Position numbers and translations under genes: made by a program. This document shows positions 1 through 6,849 of a DNA stretch of 9,402 bases, one piece after another; within the stretch, counting starts at the first letter, position 1, and every line of letters starts with the position of its first letter. This stretch comes from a bacterium (GTDB taxonomy: Bacteria; Krumholzibacteriota; Krumholzibacteriia; JACNKJ01), in assembly GCA_014382085.1 (NCBI GenBank), contig JACNKJ010000211.1, forward strand, positions 1 to 9,402, read 5' to 3'. Under the pieces are notes generated by a model. The model saw only the letters and a program-made list of their open reading frames with translations. It was not told the origin of the DNA and did no database searches.

Positions 1-10
1 CCCATTTTAG

Positions 11-60
11 CCGCATCCTAACTCTGGATGTGGTCACATAATCGGGGGCAGGTCACATAC
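11..60 (-). repeat. Direct repeat, copy A; probable mobile-element end
   Basis: The first 28 bases (11-38) recur exactly at 538-565, and the next ~22 bases match at about two thirds of positions. The block contains a small hairpin (CATCC and GGATG around a 7-nt loop) and two copies of GGTCACATA 19 nt apart (32-40 and 51-59). On the minus strand it begins TGTGACCTGCCCCCGAT, which resembles the ends of some insertion sequences. It then runs to an AGGA and an ATG (complement of 3-5), like a transposase leader and start codon. The HerA homology begins exactly at its outer edge (about 56). The rest of the element would lie left of the window. Identity as an IS end is inference; the repetition is seen directly. 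Confidence 0.6.
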
Positions 61-430
61 CGTTGTGCCGGAGACAAGCAGCCTAGGGGACTTCGGCGAC
101 TATAGCAGCAACAAAGCACTTGTGAACAAGATTGGCCAAATTGCATTGCAAGGCCGCAAGTATGGAATTGGATTTCTGATCATCGCTCAGCGCACTGCGA
201 ATGTTTCAAAGACAGTTCTTACGCAGTGCAATTCCATAATCTGTTTCCAGGCATTCGACGAAACAAGCTACCGTTTTCTAGAAAACCATCTCGGGGTGCA
301 GATGGTGAAGGCACTGCCGCGTCTTCCGAAATACCATGCGATTGCAGTTGGCAAAGCCTTCCGTAGTAATATCCCCATGATAGTGGATTTGACACGCCCA
401 CTGCCCGAGTTCGATGAGCAGGCGCCATAA
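56..430 (+). pseudogene. HerA-type ATPase, C-terminal fragment
   Basis: The frame reads His-Thr-Val-Val-Pro-Glu and continues with IGQIALQGRKYGIGFLIIAQ and RTANVSKTVLTQCN. This is the conserved stretch after the Walker B (Asp-Glu-Ala-His) motif of HerA / DUF87 hexameric DNA-pumping ATPases, including the SQRP/AQRT sensor segment and arginine-finger region. Walker A and almost all of Walker B are missing: homology starts at the His of DEAH, exactly where repeat copy A ends. The frame stays open through the repeat to a stop at 8-10. A GTG at 65 could start a 121-aa product, but no ribosome site precedes it and it could not bind ATP. HerA proteins work in DNA end-resection or, with nuclease or Sir2 partners, in phage defence; which type this was cannot be told. 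The C-terminus (TAA at 428-430) looks natural. Confidence 0.8.
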
Positions 431-537
431 TCGAAGTTTGCCGATCAGGGCGAGAATGAGGAAGGATTTCCCCGCAGTGATCAATGAGCATGCGGGGCCG
501 CCTACATCGGAAGCGGTCTCAGGACCGTCCATCGCGG
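431..537. other. Spacer between HerA remnant and second repeat
   Basis: No convincing gene is seen. The HerA frame would read on after its stop for 18 codons to TGA at 485-487. On the minus strand an open frame starts at ATG 532, at the same distance from repeat copy B as the ATG next to copy A. It runs leftwards into the antisense of the HerA remnant, and its product is not recognisable. If the repeats are element ends, this segment may be a leftover of the second element's first gene. That is an inference. Confidence 0.3.
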
Positions 538-587
538 CCGCATCCTAACTCTGGATGTGGTCACAAAACCGAGGGCTGATCACGGAT
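538..587 (-). repeat. Direct repeat, copy B; probable mobile-element end
   Basis: Bases 538-565 are identical to 11-38, in the same orientation. The following 22 bases align with copy A at roughly two thirds of positions (GATCAC replaces GTCACA near the outer edge). The CATCC/GGATG hairpin is kept. On the other side both copies share CCAT (2-5 and 529-532), giving a minus-strand ATG at equal distance. The outer edge falls directly before the ATG at 588, so the next gene, like the HerA remnant, begins at the border of a repeat. Confidence 0.6.
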
Positions 588-1112
588 ATGAGTGGACGGA
601 TGCCGTTTACAGAGCGACTGGAGTCAAGCCTAGATCTAGATCGTCTTCTCAAGGATGTGCTCCCACTTCTGCGCGGCGAGGTGTTCCATCTGACTAGACT
701 ATGCTCAGTCCCGAAGATCCTTGAGTCAGGGGCCATCGATCCGAACACCGATGGTCGTTTTGAGATGCCTTTCCCACGAATTGGACCAGGGTACTTCAGT
801 AAGCGCGGCTACGTTTGCCTCTTTGATTTCAGAGAAGTGTCTGAAGAACTTATCAAGGAGCGGCACGATAAGTACAACTATCTCTGTCCTAGTTGGGGCC
901 GGAACGAAGGTGGTCACGCTTACCTCTTGTTGCGTCGGTCTGCCCATGAGGGAGTACTCTCTTTTAAACAACTCTCTGCGGGGGAGAAGCTGCAAGCCTG
1001 CGCCGAAAACGCAGTGGCGGGTGTGGAGGCTGGATACAAAGGAATGTTGCCCGTTGGTGAAATCCTCAAGATCCTTGAGGTGAAGCTTCAAGATTGGGGC
1101 CCAAAGACCTAA
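588..1112 (+). CDS. Hypothetical protein, DarT-like N-terminal motifs
   Basis: This 174-aa soluble protein has no signal peptide or membrane segment. The start at 588 is chosen because the earlier in-frame ATG at 555 lies inside the repeat; a weak purine run GAGGG (571-575) precedes it and Met5 is another option. Residues 33-50 read Phe-His-Leu-Thr-Arg, then Ile-Leu-Glu-Ser-Gly-Ala-Ile. This resembles the first NAD-binding element (H-x-T plus I-L-x-x-G) of DarT-like and related ADP-ribosyltransferase-fold proteins. Residues 69-82 (YFSKRGYVCLFDFR) and a late acidic stretch (Glu140, Glu147, followed by a hydrophobic strand) fit that fold loosely. No full family signature is seen, so the functional idea is weak inference. 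It lies between a repeat and the tRNA-Arg scar, so it is probably cargo of the integrated element. No antitoxin-like partner is visible beside it. Confidence 0.65.
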   Translation: MSGRMPFTERLESSLDLDRLLKDVLPLLRGEVFHLTRLCSVPKILESGAIDPNTDGRFEMPFPRIGPGYFSKRGYVCLFDFREVSEELIKERHDKYNYLCPSWGRNEGGHAYLLLRRSAHEGVLSFKQLSAGEKLQACAENAVAGVEAGYKGMLPVGEILKILEVKLQDWGPKT

Positions 1113-1163
1113 CTAGGAAAAAAGTCATGGGAAATGGCACTGTATTGAGTGTCAGTCAGAACT

Positions 1164-1212
1164 ACGATCTTCTAAGCCGGGGGTCGCAGGTTCGAATCCT
1201 GCTTGGCGCGCC
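1164..1212 (+). other. tRNA-Arg(UCU) 3' fragment, probable attachment-site scar
   Basis: The sequence shows an anticodon loop CTTCTAA (1169-1175, anticodon TCT), a variable region (1181-1185), a perfect T-arm (GCAGG, loop TTCGAAT, CCTGC; 1186-1202), an acceptor 3' strand TTGGCGC (1203-1209), discriminator G and CC. The upstream anticodon strand pairs at only about three of five positions. No matching 5' acceptor strand (GCGCCAA) or D-arm lies 30-80 bases upstream, so this is not a working gene. Integrases that target tRNA genes leave exactly this kind of displaced 3' fragment at the far end of the element. Its plus orientation places the element, and the intact tRNA, to the left. Confidence 0.75.
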
Positions 1213-1601
1213 GAATACGAGCCAGTGACTCCTAGGTTAACTGTTAGAATATATGAAGTTGCATTTCCAGGGTTGTTTATTCTCTTTTAACCCGATATTG
1301 GTCTTCAAGGTTGTTTCGCTGAGGACGATTGACAATTTGATTATCAAATCTCGCCGTGAAGCACATCTCTCTCACGTAATAGACCCACCGCAATCTGCCC
1401 ATATCTCACTCTTCCGCACTCAAGTGGACAAAAAGATTCGCGTGGAGGTGTGCTTCAGTTACTTCCCCTTGCTCGATTAATATAAACTAAACCAGAATCT
1501 GTTTTGTATTGTCCCAGTTGATCGTGCATGCTAGGCTCATCAGGTTATTTAAATCGCTAGGTTGTTGAAGATGTTCGTCAACCGCATGGTCGGAGGCCTT
1601 T
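1213..1601. other. Intergenic region upstream of the secreted operon
   Basis: No supported gene is seen; an open frame of 75 codons at 1253-1480 has no ribosome site or recognisable product. The region contains a perfect inverted repeat ATTTGA / TCAAAT with a 3-nt loop (1335-1349), just after a TTGACA (1329-1334) that lacks a matching -10 box. There is also an imperfect hairpin built on GTTGA / TCAAC (1564-1582), ten bases before the ribosome site of the next gene. These could be regulatory but are not specific. No clear promoter was found. Confidence 0.4.
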
Positions 1602-4600
1602 ATGAGTCGATTCAACTTCATTGTGCTCATTTCCTTCCTTTGTTGTTGTCTTCCAGGCTTCACTCAAGCTCTTCCCTGCACTTTTGGATCTGACCCACCT
1701 GATCGAGGCGTGGATTGGGACAATATTGACCCCGTTCCCCCCGAAGACTTGATGAATTCCGACTTCAGTTTCCATTTTACGATGAAAACAGAATGGGATT
1801 GGGAGAATCCGCCGCAAAGCGCCCTGGGCCAGTGGGGTATTGTTGAGCTTCGGGAGTTCGCTGAATTGATCATGCCCGAGACTGATCCGAGTACGGGATA
1901 CGCATGTCAGGTTCTCGACTACTTTGCAGAAAATGCCTATGACGAGAATGACGATCCATATGAACTTGGAATCTACACGACAGTGACCAACCCGGATGAC
2001 CCGAGTCCACCGCCTGCGGGTATCCTAGATCATTTCGAACTCAGAATCTACGACTCAGCAGGGGCCGCCCATGCTTATAACTACGCGCTCGAAGTCATCA
2101 TCAAGAACGATCCCCAAAATCCGATTCCTGGGAGTGGCTGCACCGGTGAGTACATGTCGCCTGAATGCGTTGCAAGGACATGGTTCGCTCATGAATGGCA
2201 GCATGTCTGTCACATCTACTATACCGATAGAGAGCACGCATGGACGGAGCCATTGTCTATCAGTGGTGGAAACTACAACGAAATGACCTCTATTTTTTCG
2301 GAGTTCCTTTTTGGATATGGGGCCAATGCTCCCATCTCGGATCTTCATTATGATCTCGGGCTACCGAACACGAGTGACAGTTTCTACCAATCCTGTATGT
2401 GTACTTGGGACGACGATCCGGAGGTCTTGGATGAGGTGTGCCTCTCTCGACATCACTACTCGGAGTTGGGACTCTTTGCCCTCTATTTACAGAACAATCT
2501 CAGCCAAGGCAGCATCGATTTCTATCCTGATTGGATAAGGAACTTCGAAGAGGTCCCTCCTGATAGTATTTACAGGCGTGATTTTCTGAGACTCTCTGAG
2601 TGGATCGATGATCATTCCTCTGAATACGCCGGGTTGCTTCAAGGCGGTTACGGCAGTACCGAAGTCGCACCCGCGATCGAGTTGTTTCACAAGTTCAATG
2701 CAGCGAAGTTCATTAACCTTGGTTCTCCCAATCTGGATGAGCAACTTTATCAGTGGTCTTCCACAATGACACCACAGGATTTCTACGGTTTGTTTCAAGA
2801 CTGGGATGACTATTGGTACGACAATGTGCATACATACCCACCTTACCATGTCGTCGGAGTCGACGAGGTCACCTATGGTCCAGTCGTCGAGACTGAGGAC
2901 TTTTGGCCCAATGAGTGGAATGCGGAAATGTCCGACTGGTGGGAGCATCACAACTGGTATCCCACTCTGCGCGAATATACCCGAGTGGTCCACTTGTCTT
3001 CGAATGCAGCGAATTATTTGGTCTTTCTACCCGAAGAAGAAAATCATGGAACACTTCAAATCTCTTTCTTCATCGAAGATGTGATGCCATGCATCGTTGG
3101 AGATGAAAATGGTGTGAATGGTGGGAGCATTGAATACCATCCCTTTGAAGGCGTAGACGATATGTCCTTAAATATCCAGGTTTGGGGGTATCAGGACTTA
3201 CCGGGGCCGGTATCGCCAGATGGTGTCGGCCTGGATCAATATGGTGATTATGCTGAGCTAATTGAGAGTCGACTCTACACAGGTGGAGCGCCCCTAGACC
3301 GTTTTGAGTTCCGAGTCGATGACTTCGGACCAGAATATGATGCTGTCGCAGTGATTCTTTCTCTCACTGAACTTGACGCGTTTCCCCCTGAGACACCTTA
3401 TGAGAGCAATGCGATTCCATATCGCTATTCCGCACATATCCTCCCAGAGCAGATTGTGACACTTAACCAAGTTGTTAACGGCCATCAGATTTTACCGGCT
3501 GAGAGTATCGTTTGGGTGCCATGGCCGGTTTGGATCGCTTACGGGGCGATACTGGAAATCGAGGAGGGCTGTCAGATCTACTTCACCGATGAAGATGCCG
3601 AACTCAATATCTCCGGATCCTTGATTATCAATGGAACCGAAAACTTGCCTGTCGTCTTCGATGTGGGGGCATACTCCGGCTTACCACCGAGTCGATGGGA
3701 GGGAATCTCCTACAACCCTATCGCTACATCTGATCTACAAATCTATCATGCGGATTTCACCAATCTAGTGGAATTCACTGGTGATGGAGTTCTCGGGAAA
3801 TCTGTCGAGATTATACACTCCAATTTCGTATTTGGATTTTCGCCATCTACTAGCTCATTTGTGTTTCCTGGGGATCCCGTTCAAGGGCCTCTCATTCTGG
3901 ATCATGTCAGCTTCTATAACTCAGATGAGGTCGTTGTTTCAGAAGCAACATTAACTGACTGTGTAATTCGTCAAAGACCTACGGTCTACCCTCCAGAACT
4001 ACCGGCCCTTACTGTTGCTGATGGGAGCAACTACATGTCGAACATAGGTTGCTTTTTTAGAGGGGTCGGGATTGCAGTTGGAGACGCCAATACAACCACC
4101 AATCTTGAGATTGGGCCAAACATCGAAATCAAGCAGCATGAACTTGAAAGGCCCAGTCATTCGACGGGCTTTGTTGTGAAAAACAATGCCTTCGCCCAGA
4201 CATCGTTGGGTTTGTCGGATTTGACTCTAGATATCAAAAATTCAAACACAGGAATCGAAGTTCAAGCGGGTGGATCCTTGATTCTACGCTGGGCAAAAGT
4301 CGAAGTTGAAAACTACGGAGTAACCACTTGGCCCGACAACATGTTGACTGGAGACGTTGCGTTCATCGATCTTGGCACACTGGCGGAGCATGGTAGTAAC
4401 ACGATCAGGCCGCTTGGTGATGATGGCTGCGAGGGAGAAGGGACTCCAGGTAACTGCCTTGCAGTAGTTGCTTCGGAGCCTCCAATTGAGGTACGCGTCT
4501 GGAATCGCTCCCTTAGCTCACCTATCAATGCTATCGGCAATACTTGGGCAAGATGCGTGTGTGAGGATGGCCAATACCCAAATTGTCCATGCGCAGACGA

Positions 4601-4970
4601 GTATTTCCTTGGAGATGTGGAATGGTTCCCATTCCATCCGATCGGGTCTTGCTGTGGTTTATCTGGAGGATTCTTCATGGGAACTGGGTCAGCCGAAATT
4701 CCCTTTTCTGTCTATCCCAATCCAAGCAATGCAATGATCAGTGTGGTCTTTCCATACCAGGTCGGGGAGTCAGTGCCCCAGTTGGTCGTGTATGGCCTAT
4801 CCGGTCGAAGAATCATAGATCTTGGCGCTGGGAATGTTTCAGAAAAATCCATCTCCTGGGTTTGGGATGGAACTGATTCTGCGAATCGAATGCAGTCCAG
4901 TGGCATCTATTTTATTCAAGTGAAACAGGATGACCAAGTCTTCAACAAGAAGGTGGTGGTGCTGAAATGA
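1602..4970 (+). CDS. Secreted putative zinc metalloprotease with sorting domain
   Basis: This is an 1122-aa exported protein. The start is set by GGAGG (1592-1596) five bases before ATG and by a signal peptide at residues 1-23. Residues ~50-240 form a metalloprotease-like domain: HEWQH at 197-201 is an HExxH zinc site (catalytic Glu198), and Glu227 or Glu234 downstream could be the third ligand, as in gluzincins. The layout resembles secreted putative metalloproteases of myxobacteria and FCB bacteria (MXAN_6640-like), but this is not certain. Residues ~460-620 look like beta-sandwich. Residues ~627-930 resemble a right-handed beta-helix (GAILEIEEGCQIYF, then GSLIINGT and a W-E-G-I turn). A cysteine-rich stretch follows (Cys943 to Cys1018). 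Residues ~1035-1122 are a FlgD-like / type A sorting domain (VYPNPSNA, W-D-G, SSGIYF, final VVVLK). It is the first gene of a three-gene operon. The substrate is unknown. Confidence 0.85.
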   Translation: MSRFNFIVLISFLCCCLPGFTQALPCTFGSDPPDRGVDWDNIDPVPPEDLMNSDFSFHFTMKTEWDWENPPQSALGQWGIVELREFAELIMPETDPSTGYACQVLDYFAENAYDENDDPYELGIYTTVTNPDDPSPPPAGILDHFELRIYDSAGAAHAYNYALEVIIKNDPQNPIPGSGCTGEYMSPECVARTWFAHEWQHVCHIYYTDREHAWTEPLSISGGNYNEMTSIFSEFLFGYGANAPISDLHYDLGLPNTSDSFYQSCMCTWDDDPEVLDEVCLSRHHYSELGLFALYLQNNLSQGSIDFYPDWIRNFEEVPPDSIYRRDFLRLSEWIDDHSSEYAGLLQGGYGSTEVAPAIELFHKFNAAKFINLGSPNLDEQLYQWSSTMTPQDFYGLFQDWDDYWYDNVHTYPPYHVVGVDEVTYGPVVETEDFWPNEWNAEMSDWWEHHNWYPTLREYTRVVHLSSNAANYLVFLPEEENHGTLQISFFIEDVMPCIVGDENGVNGGSIEYHPFEGVDDMSLNIQVWGYQDLPGPVSPDGVGLDQYGDYAELIESRLYTGGAPLDRFEFRVDDFGPEYDAVAVILSLTELDAFPPETPYESNAIPYRYSAHILPEQIVTLNQVVNGHQILPAESIVWVPWPVWIAYGAILEIEEGCQIYFTDEDAELNISGSLIINGTENLPVVFDVGAYSGLPPSRWEGISYNPIATSDLQIYHADFTNLVEFTGDGVLGKSVEIIHSNFVFGFSPSTSSFVFPGDPVQGPLILDHVSFYNSDEVVVSEATLTDCVIRQRPTVYPPELPALTVADGSNYMSNIGCFFRGVGIAVGDANTTTNLEIGPNIEIKQHELERPSHSTGFVVKNNAFAQTSLGLSDLTLDIKNSNTGIEVQAGGSLILRWAKVEVENYGVTTWPDNMLTGDVAFIDLGTLAEHGSNTIRPLGDDGCEGEGTPGNCLAVVASEPPIEVRVWNRSLSSPINAIGNTWARCVCEDGQYPNCPCADEYFLGDVEWFPFHPIGSCCGLSGGFFMGTGSAEIPFSVYPNPSNAMISVVFPYQVGESVPQLVVYGLSGRRIIDLGAGNVSEKSISWVWDGTDSANRMQSSGIYFIQVKQDDQVFNKKVVVLK

Positions 4971-5530
4971 TTGGAACGTCTATAGGCAAACGCCTTGAGC
5001 GTAGAAAAGGTCACCTCTACTGCTTCGGGATCACTTGGCTCCTCTTGGTCGTTGTGCTTACAACTTTCCTGCCACGGGTCTCGCTTGGGGTCGTTACTGA
5101 GCATATCATTCCTGACAGGATAATTGAATCCGTTGAAATCAGCGGCTTGTTAGCCTATCGAATCCGGCTGCCTCTTGAGGCCGTGACTTCGCATCTCCAG
5201 AATGCTGATCGCTTTGATGCCTGGCTGGAATTCACGGCAGCGAGAATTACCGAGGATACAGGTAGTCTCAGCATTTACGCTTGCGAATCACCATGCGGAG
5301 ATTCTCCCGATCAAATCAGCACCGGATTCTACAAAGTTAAGCTCATCGAGCACGCGGCGGCAGAAAAGGTTCGTGTAGAAATCAAGAGTATCGTCTTGGG
5401 ATCCATTAAAGCTGATTATGCATCGGTCGATATTATCATAGGACAGTTTTCAGAAGATCTCACGGGCGAAGTCAGAATTTGGGCTCCCGGAGAAGGAGGA
5501 GAGAAATGGAAAATCATTCTATCCAAATAA
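4967..5530 (+). CDS. Exported protein of unknown function
   Basis: This 187-aa protein starts within the stop codon of the preceding gene (ATGA, 4967-4970), so translation is probably coupled; only a weak GGTGG-type ribosome site precedes it. A basic N-terminus (residues 1-19) is followed by a hydrophobic segment at ~22-42 that acts as a signal peptide or membrane anchor. The rest is hydrophilic and strand-rich. The pattern of short alternating strands (YRIRLPL, DAWLEFTA, GSLSIYAC near residues 64-105, then VRVEIKSIV and EVRIWAP) loosely recalls DNRLRE-type beta-sandwich domains of extracellular proteins. Two cysteines in ACESPCG could form a disulphide. It has no C-terminal sorting domain, unlike its neighbour. 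The family is not recognised. It may bind or assist the large protease-like protein, which is inference from the operon alone. Confidence 0.75.
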   Translation: MIGTSIGKRLERRKGHLYCFGITWLLLVVVLTTFLPRVSLGVVTEHIIPDRIIESVEISGLLAYRIRLPLEAVTSHLQNADRFDAWLEFTAARITEDTGSLSIYACESPCGDSPDQISTGFYKVKLIEHAAAEKVRVEIKSIVLGSIKADYASVDIIIGQFSEDLTGEVRIWAPGEGGEKWKIILSK

Positions 5531-6231
5531 GAGCATTGAAGACAAATCCTCCACGAGTGCAAACATTGTTTGTCCTTTTCTTGGTGCTTTTATTTTCCTC
5601 TGGGCTGACTGAAGACGCCCGCGATATTGACTTGGAGTTCAGATACCACGACGGAATTCCAGCTGGAGCAGACTATTTGTACCCTTACTCCAATGGTGCG
5701 ATCGGGGCCTTTGTCTTCCCTATCGAATATCCGGGTTGGGTGGAATCGATCGAGTTTACGAAAGTGCGATTTTATCACGAAGACGAGGCTGGTCGTCCCT
5801 TCAAAATTCTCTTGATTCGACGAGATTTCGAGGATGAAGAATATCGAATCTTCCAGGACACGACGATTCATGAAACCACATGTACTGAATGTTGGGAAGA
5901 GGTTATCACGAGTTTTCATCCAATGGAATTGTTGGGTTGGGACTCACTCAACTACTGCTATGGATTGTTCGTAAACATCGTTCCTGATGAGGGTTGGCCA
6001 CTATACGACTATTTTACAATGTACTGGGATGGAATTGAAGATCACCCTTACTCCTCAGCTTGGTTTTACGATGTGGACGAGGATGGGTTTGGTTACCTTG
6101 ATTCTCCCGCGTACAACTCTTGGTCGGGCTATGGTGAGTATCTGATAGATATCGATGCGACCTTATGGGGTTATAGTGCAACTGGTGAGACGACCTTCTC
6201 GGAAATTAAACTGAAGTTCGGAGTCCGTTAG
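5506..6231 (+). CDS. Secreted protein of unknown function
   Basis: This 241-aa protein uses the ATG at 5506, because AGAAGGAGGA (5491-5500) is a near-ideal ribosome site ending five bases upstream; a longer TTG-start frame from 5479 is unlikely. It overlaps the end of the previous gene by 25 bases, which supports one operon. Residues ~22-36 form a hydrophobic signal peptide core with a likely cleavage site near SGLTEDA. The mature part is acidic and rich in Tyr, Trp and Asp, with strand-like segments (GAFVFPIEYPGWVESIEF, then FKILLIRRDF), a C-T-E-C motif, and a DVDEDGFGY stretch that could bind calcium. It reads like an all-beta extracellular domain. No sorting domain or known catalytic motif is seen. 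The family is not recognised. Confidence 0.8.
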   Translation: MENHSIQIRALKTNPPRVQTLFVLFLVLLFSSGLTEDARDIDLEFRYHDGIPAGADYLYPYSNGAIGAFVFPIEYPGWVESIEFTKVRFYHEDEAGRPFKILLIRRDFEDEEYRIFQDTTIHETTCTECWEEVITSFHPMELLGWDSLNYCYGLFVNIVPDEGWPLYDYFTMYWDGIEDHPYSSAWFYDVDEDGFGYLDSPAYNSWSGYGEYLIDIDATLWGYSATGETTFSEIKLKFGVR

Positions 6232-6575
6232 GGTAGATCCTTTCTTCATTGACAAAAACGCTAGCTTGGAAGAATGTTCAGGGGGCGATACACCCTCTAT
6301 ATATAGCCTCACATTCCTCTATCGTTACCGACCGTCTCAATAGCCACTTGGAATTACCTTTTCCCTCAGATTAGATCCAAAGTCTAAGTTTGTATTTCTG
6401 GTAATGGATTATCCCCGTTTTCAGGGAACAGATCCCCATGCCGGGTCAAGTCAGATCCATATCGCAATATATCGAGAATCAATCTTTCTAGAATTCCTTC
6501 GAGCCTCAGAACGAGTTATTCGCAGTCAGTTTCCGGCACGAGGTGTTGACATTTTCTGTCTGGAGCGATTTCAAA
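6232..6575. other. Intergenic region after the secreted operon
   Basis: No gene is supported here. There is a TTGACA at 6249-6254 with only a poor -10 (GAATGT) 17 bases on, and a 10-bp palindrome CTATATATAG near 6296. No convincing intrinsic terminator for the operon was found. A second TTGACA at 6546-6551 has no partner -10. An open frame crossing the tRNA and its terminator on the opposite strand is not considered a gene. Confidence 0.4.
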
Positions 6576-6576
6576 G

Positions 6577-6612
6577 AAAAAGCCCCTTCCGCAAACTGTT
6601 GCGAAAAGGGCT
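6577..6612 (-). terminator. Intrinsic terminator of the initiator tRNA gene
   Basis: On the minus strand a 14-bp stem (AGCCCTTTTCGCAA with TTGCGGAAGGGGCT, three G-T pairs and no mismatch) closes a CAGT loop and is followed by a T-run. It starts a few bases after the tRNA 3' end. Stem arms are 6599-6612 and 6581-6594 and the T-run complements 6577-6580. This is a textbook rho-independent terminator, placed to end the tRNA transcript. Confidence 0.9.
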
Positions 6613-6618
6613 CTTAGG

Positions 6619-6692
<74 letters not shown>

Positions 6693-6704
6693 TCAAGGAA
6701 GCGC

Positions 6705-6733
6705 AATATACCTCCGGGGCCTGGGGGTGTCAA
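6705..6733 (-). promoter_or_regulatory. Sigma-70 promoter of tRNA-fMet
   Basis: Read on the minus strand there is a perfect -35 box TTGACA (6728-6733), exactly 17 bases of spacer, and a near-perfect -10 box TATATT (6705-6710), which ends 12 bases before the first tRNA base at 6692. The spacer and the start region are G+C-rich, which would fit growth-rate or stringent control of a stable RNA gene; that last point is inference. Confidence 0.85.
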
Positions 6734-6849
6734 TACCCCCGGGTACCGCTATTGTGTGCTAAGTCGATGAAATGCAAGCTACTAGTATTCGCAATTTGAA
6801 ACGAATGGTCTTTGATTATCGAGCACCCCTTGAGGTGTGGGACAGCGAT

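Noticed and set aside
538..1112. Integron cassette with attC-like sites at the repeats (CCTAAC near 18 and 545, ACCTAAC near 1107)
   Set aside because: No matching GTTRRRY core at a suitable distance, and the foldable palindrome expected of an attC is missing.
1138..1212. Complete tRNA-Arg gene
   Set aside because: The 5' acceptor strand, D-arm and a properly paired anticodon stem are absent, so only a 3' fragment is supported.
1253..1480. 75-codon open frame in the gap before the secreted operon
   Set aside because: No ribosome site, no signal or domain, unusual composition, and it lies just beyond the tRNA scar; treated as non-coding.
6249..6277. Promoter with TTGACA and GAATGT in the gap after the operon
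   Set aside because: The -10 box is poor and no gene or RNA lies downstream on that strand.
6824..6837. Hairpin CACC / GGTG after the cotH-like gene as a terminator
   Set aside because: The stem is short with a G-T pair and no T-run follows on the minus strand.
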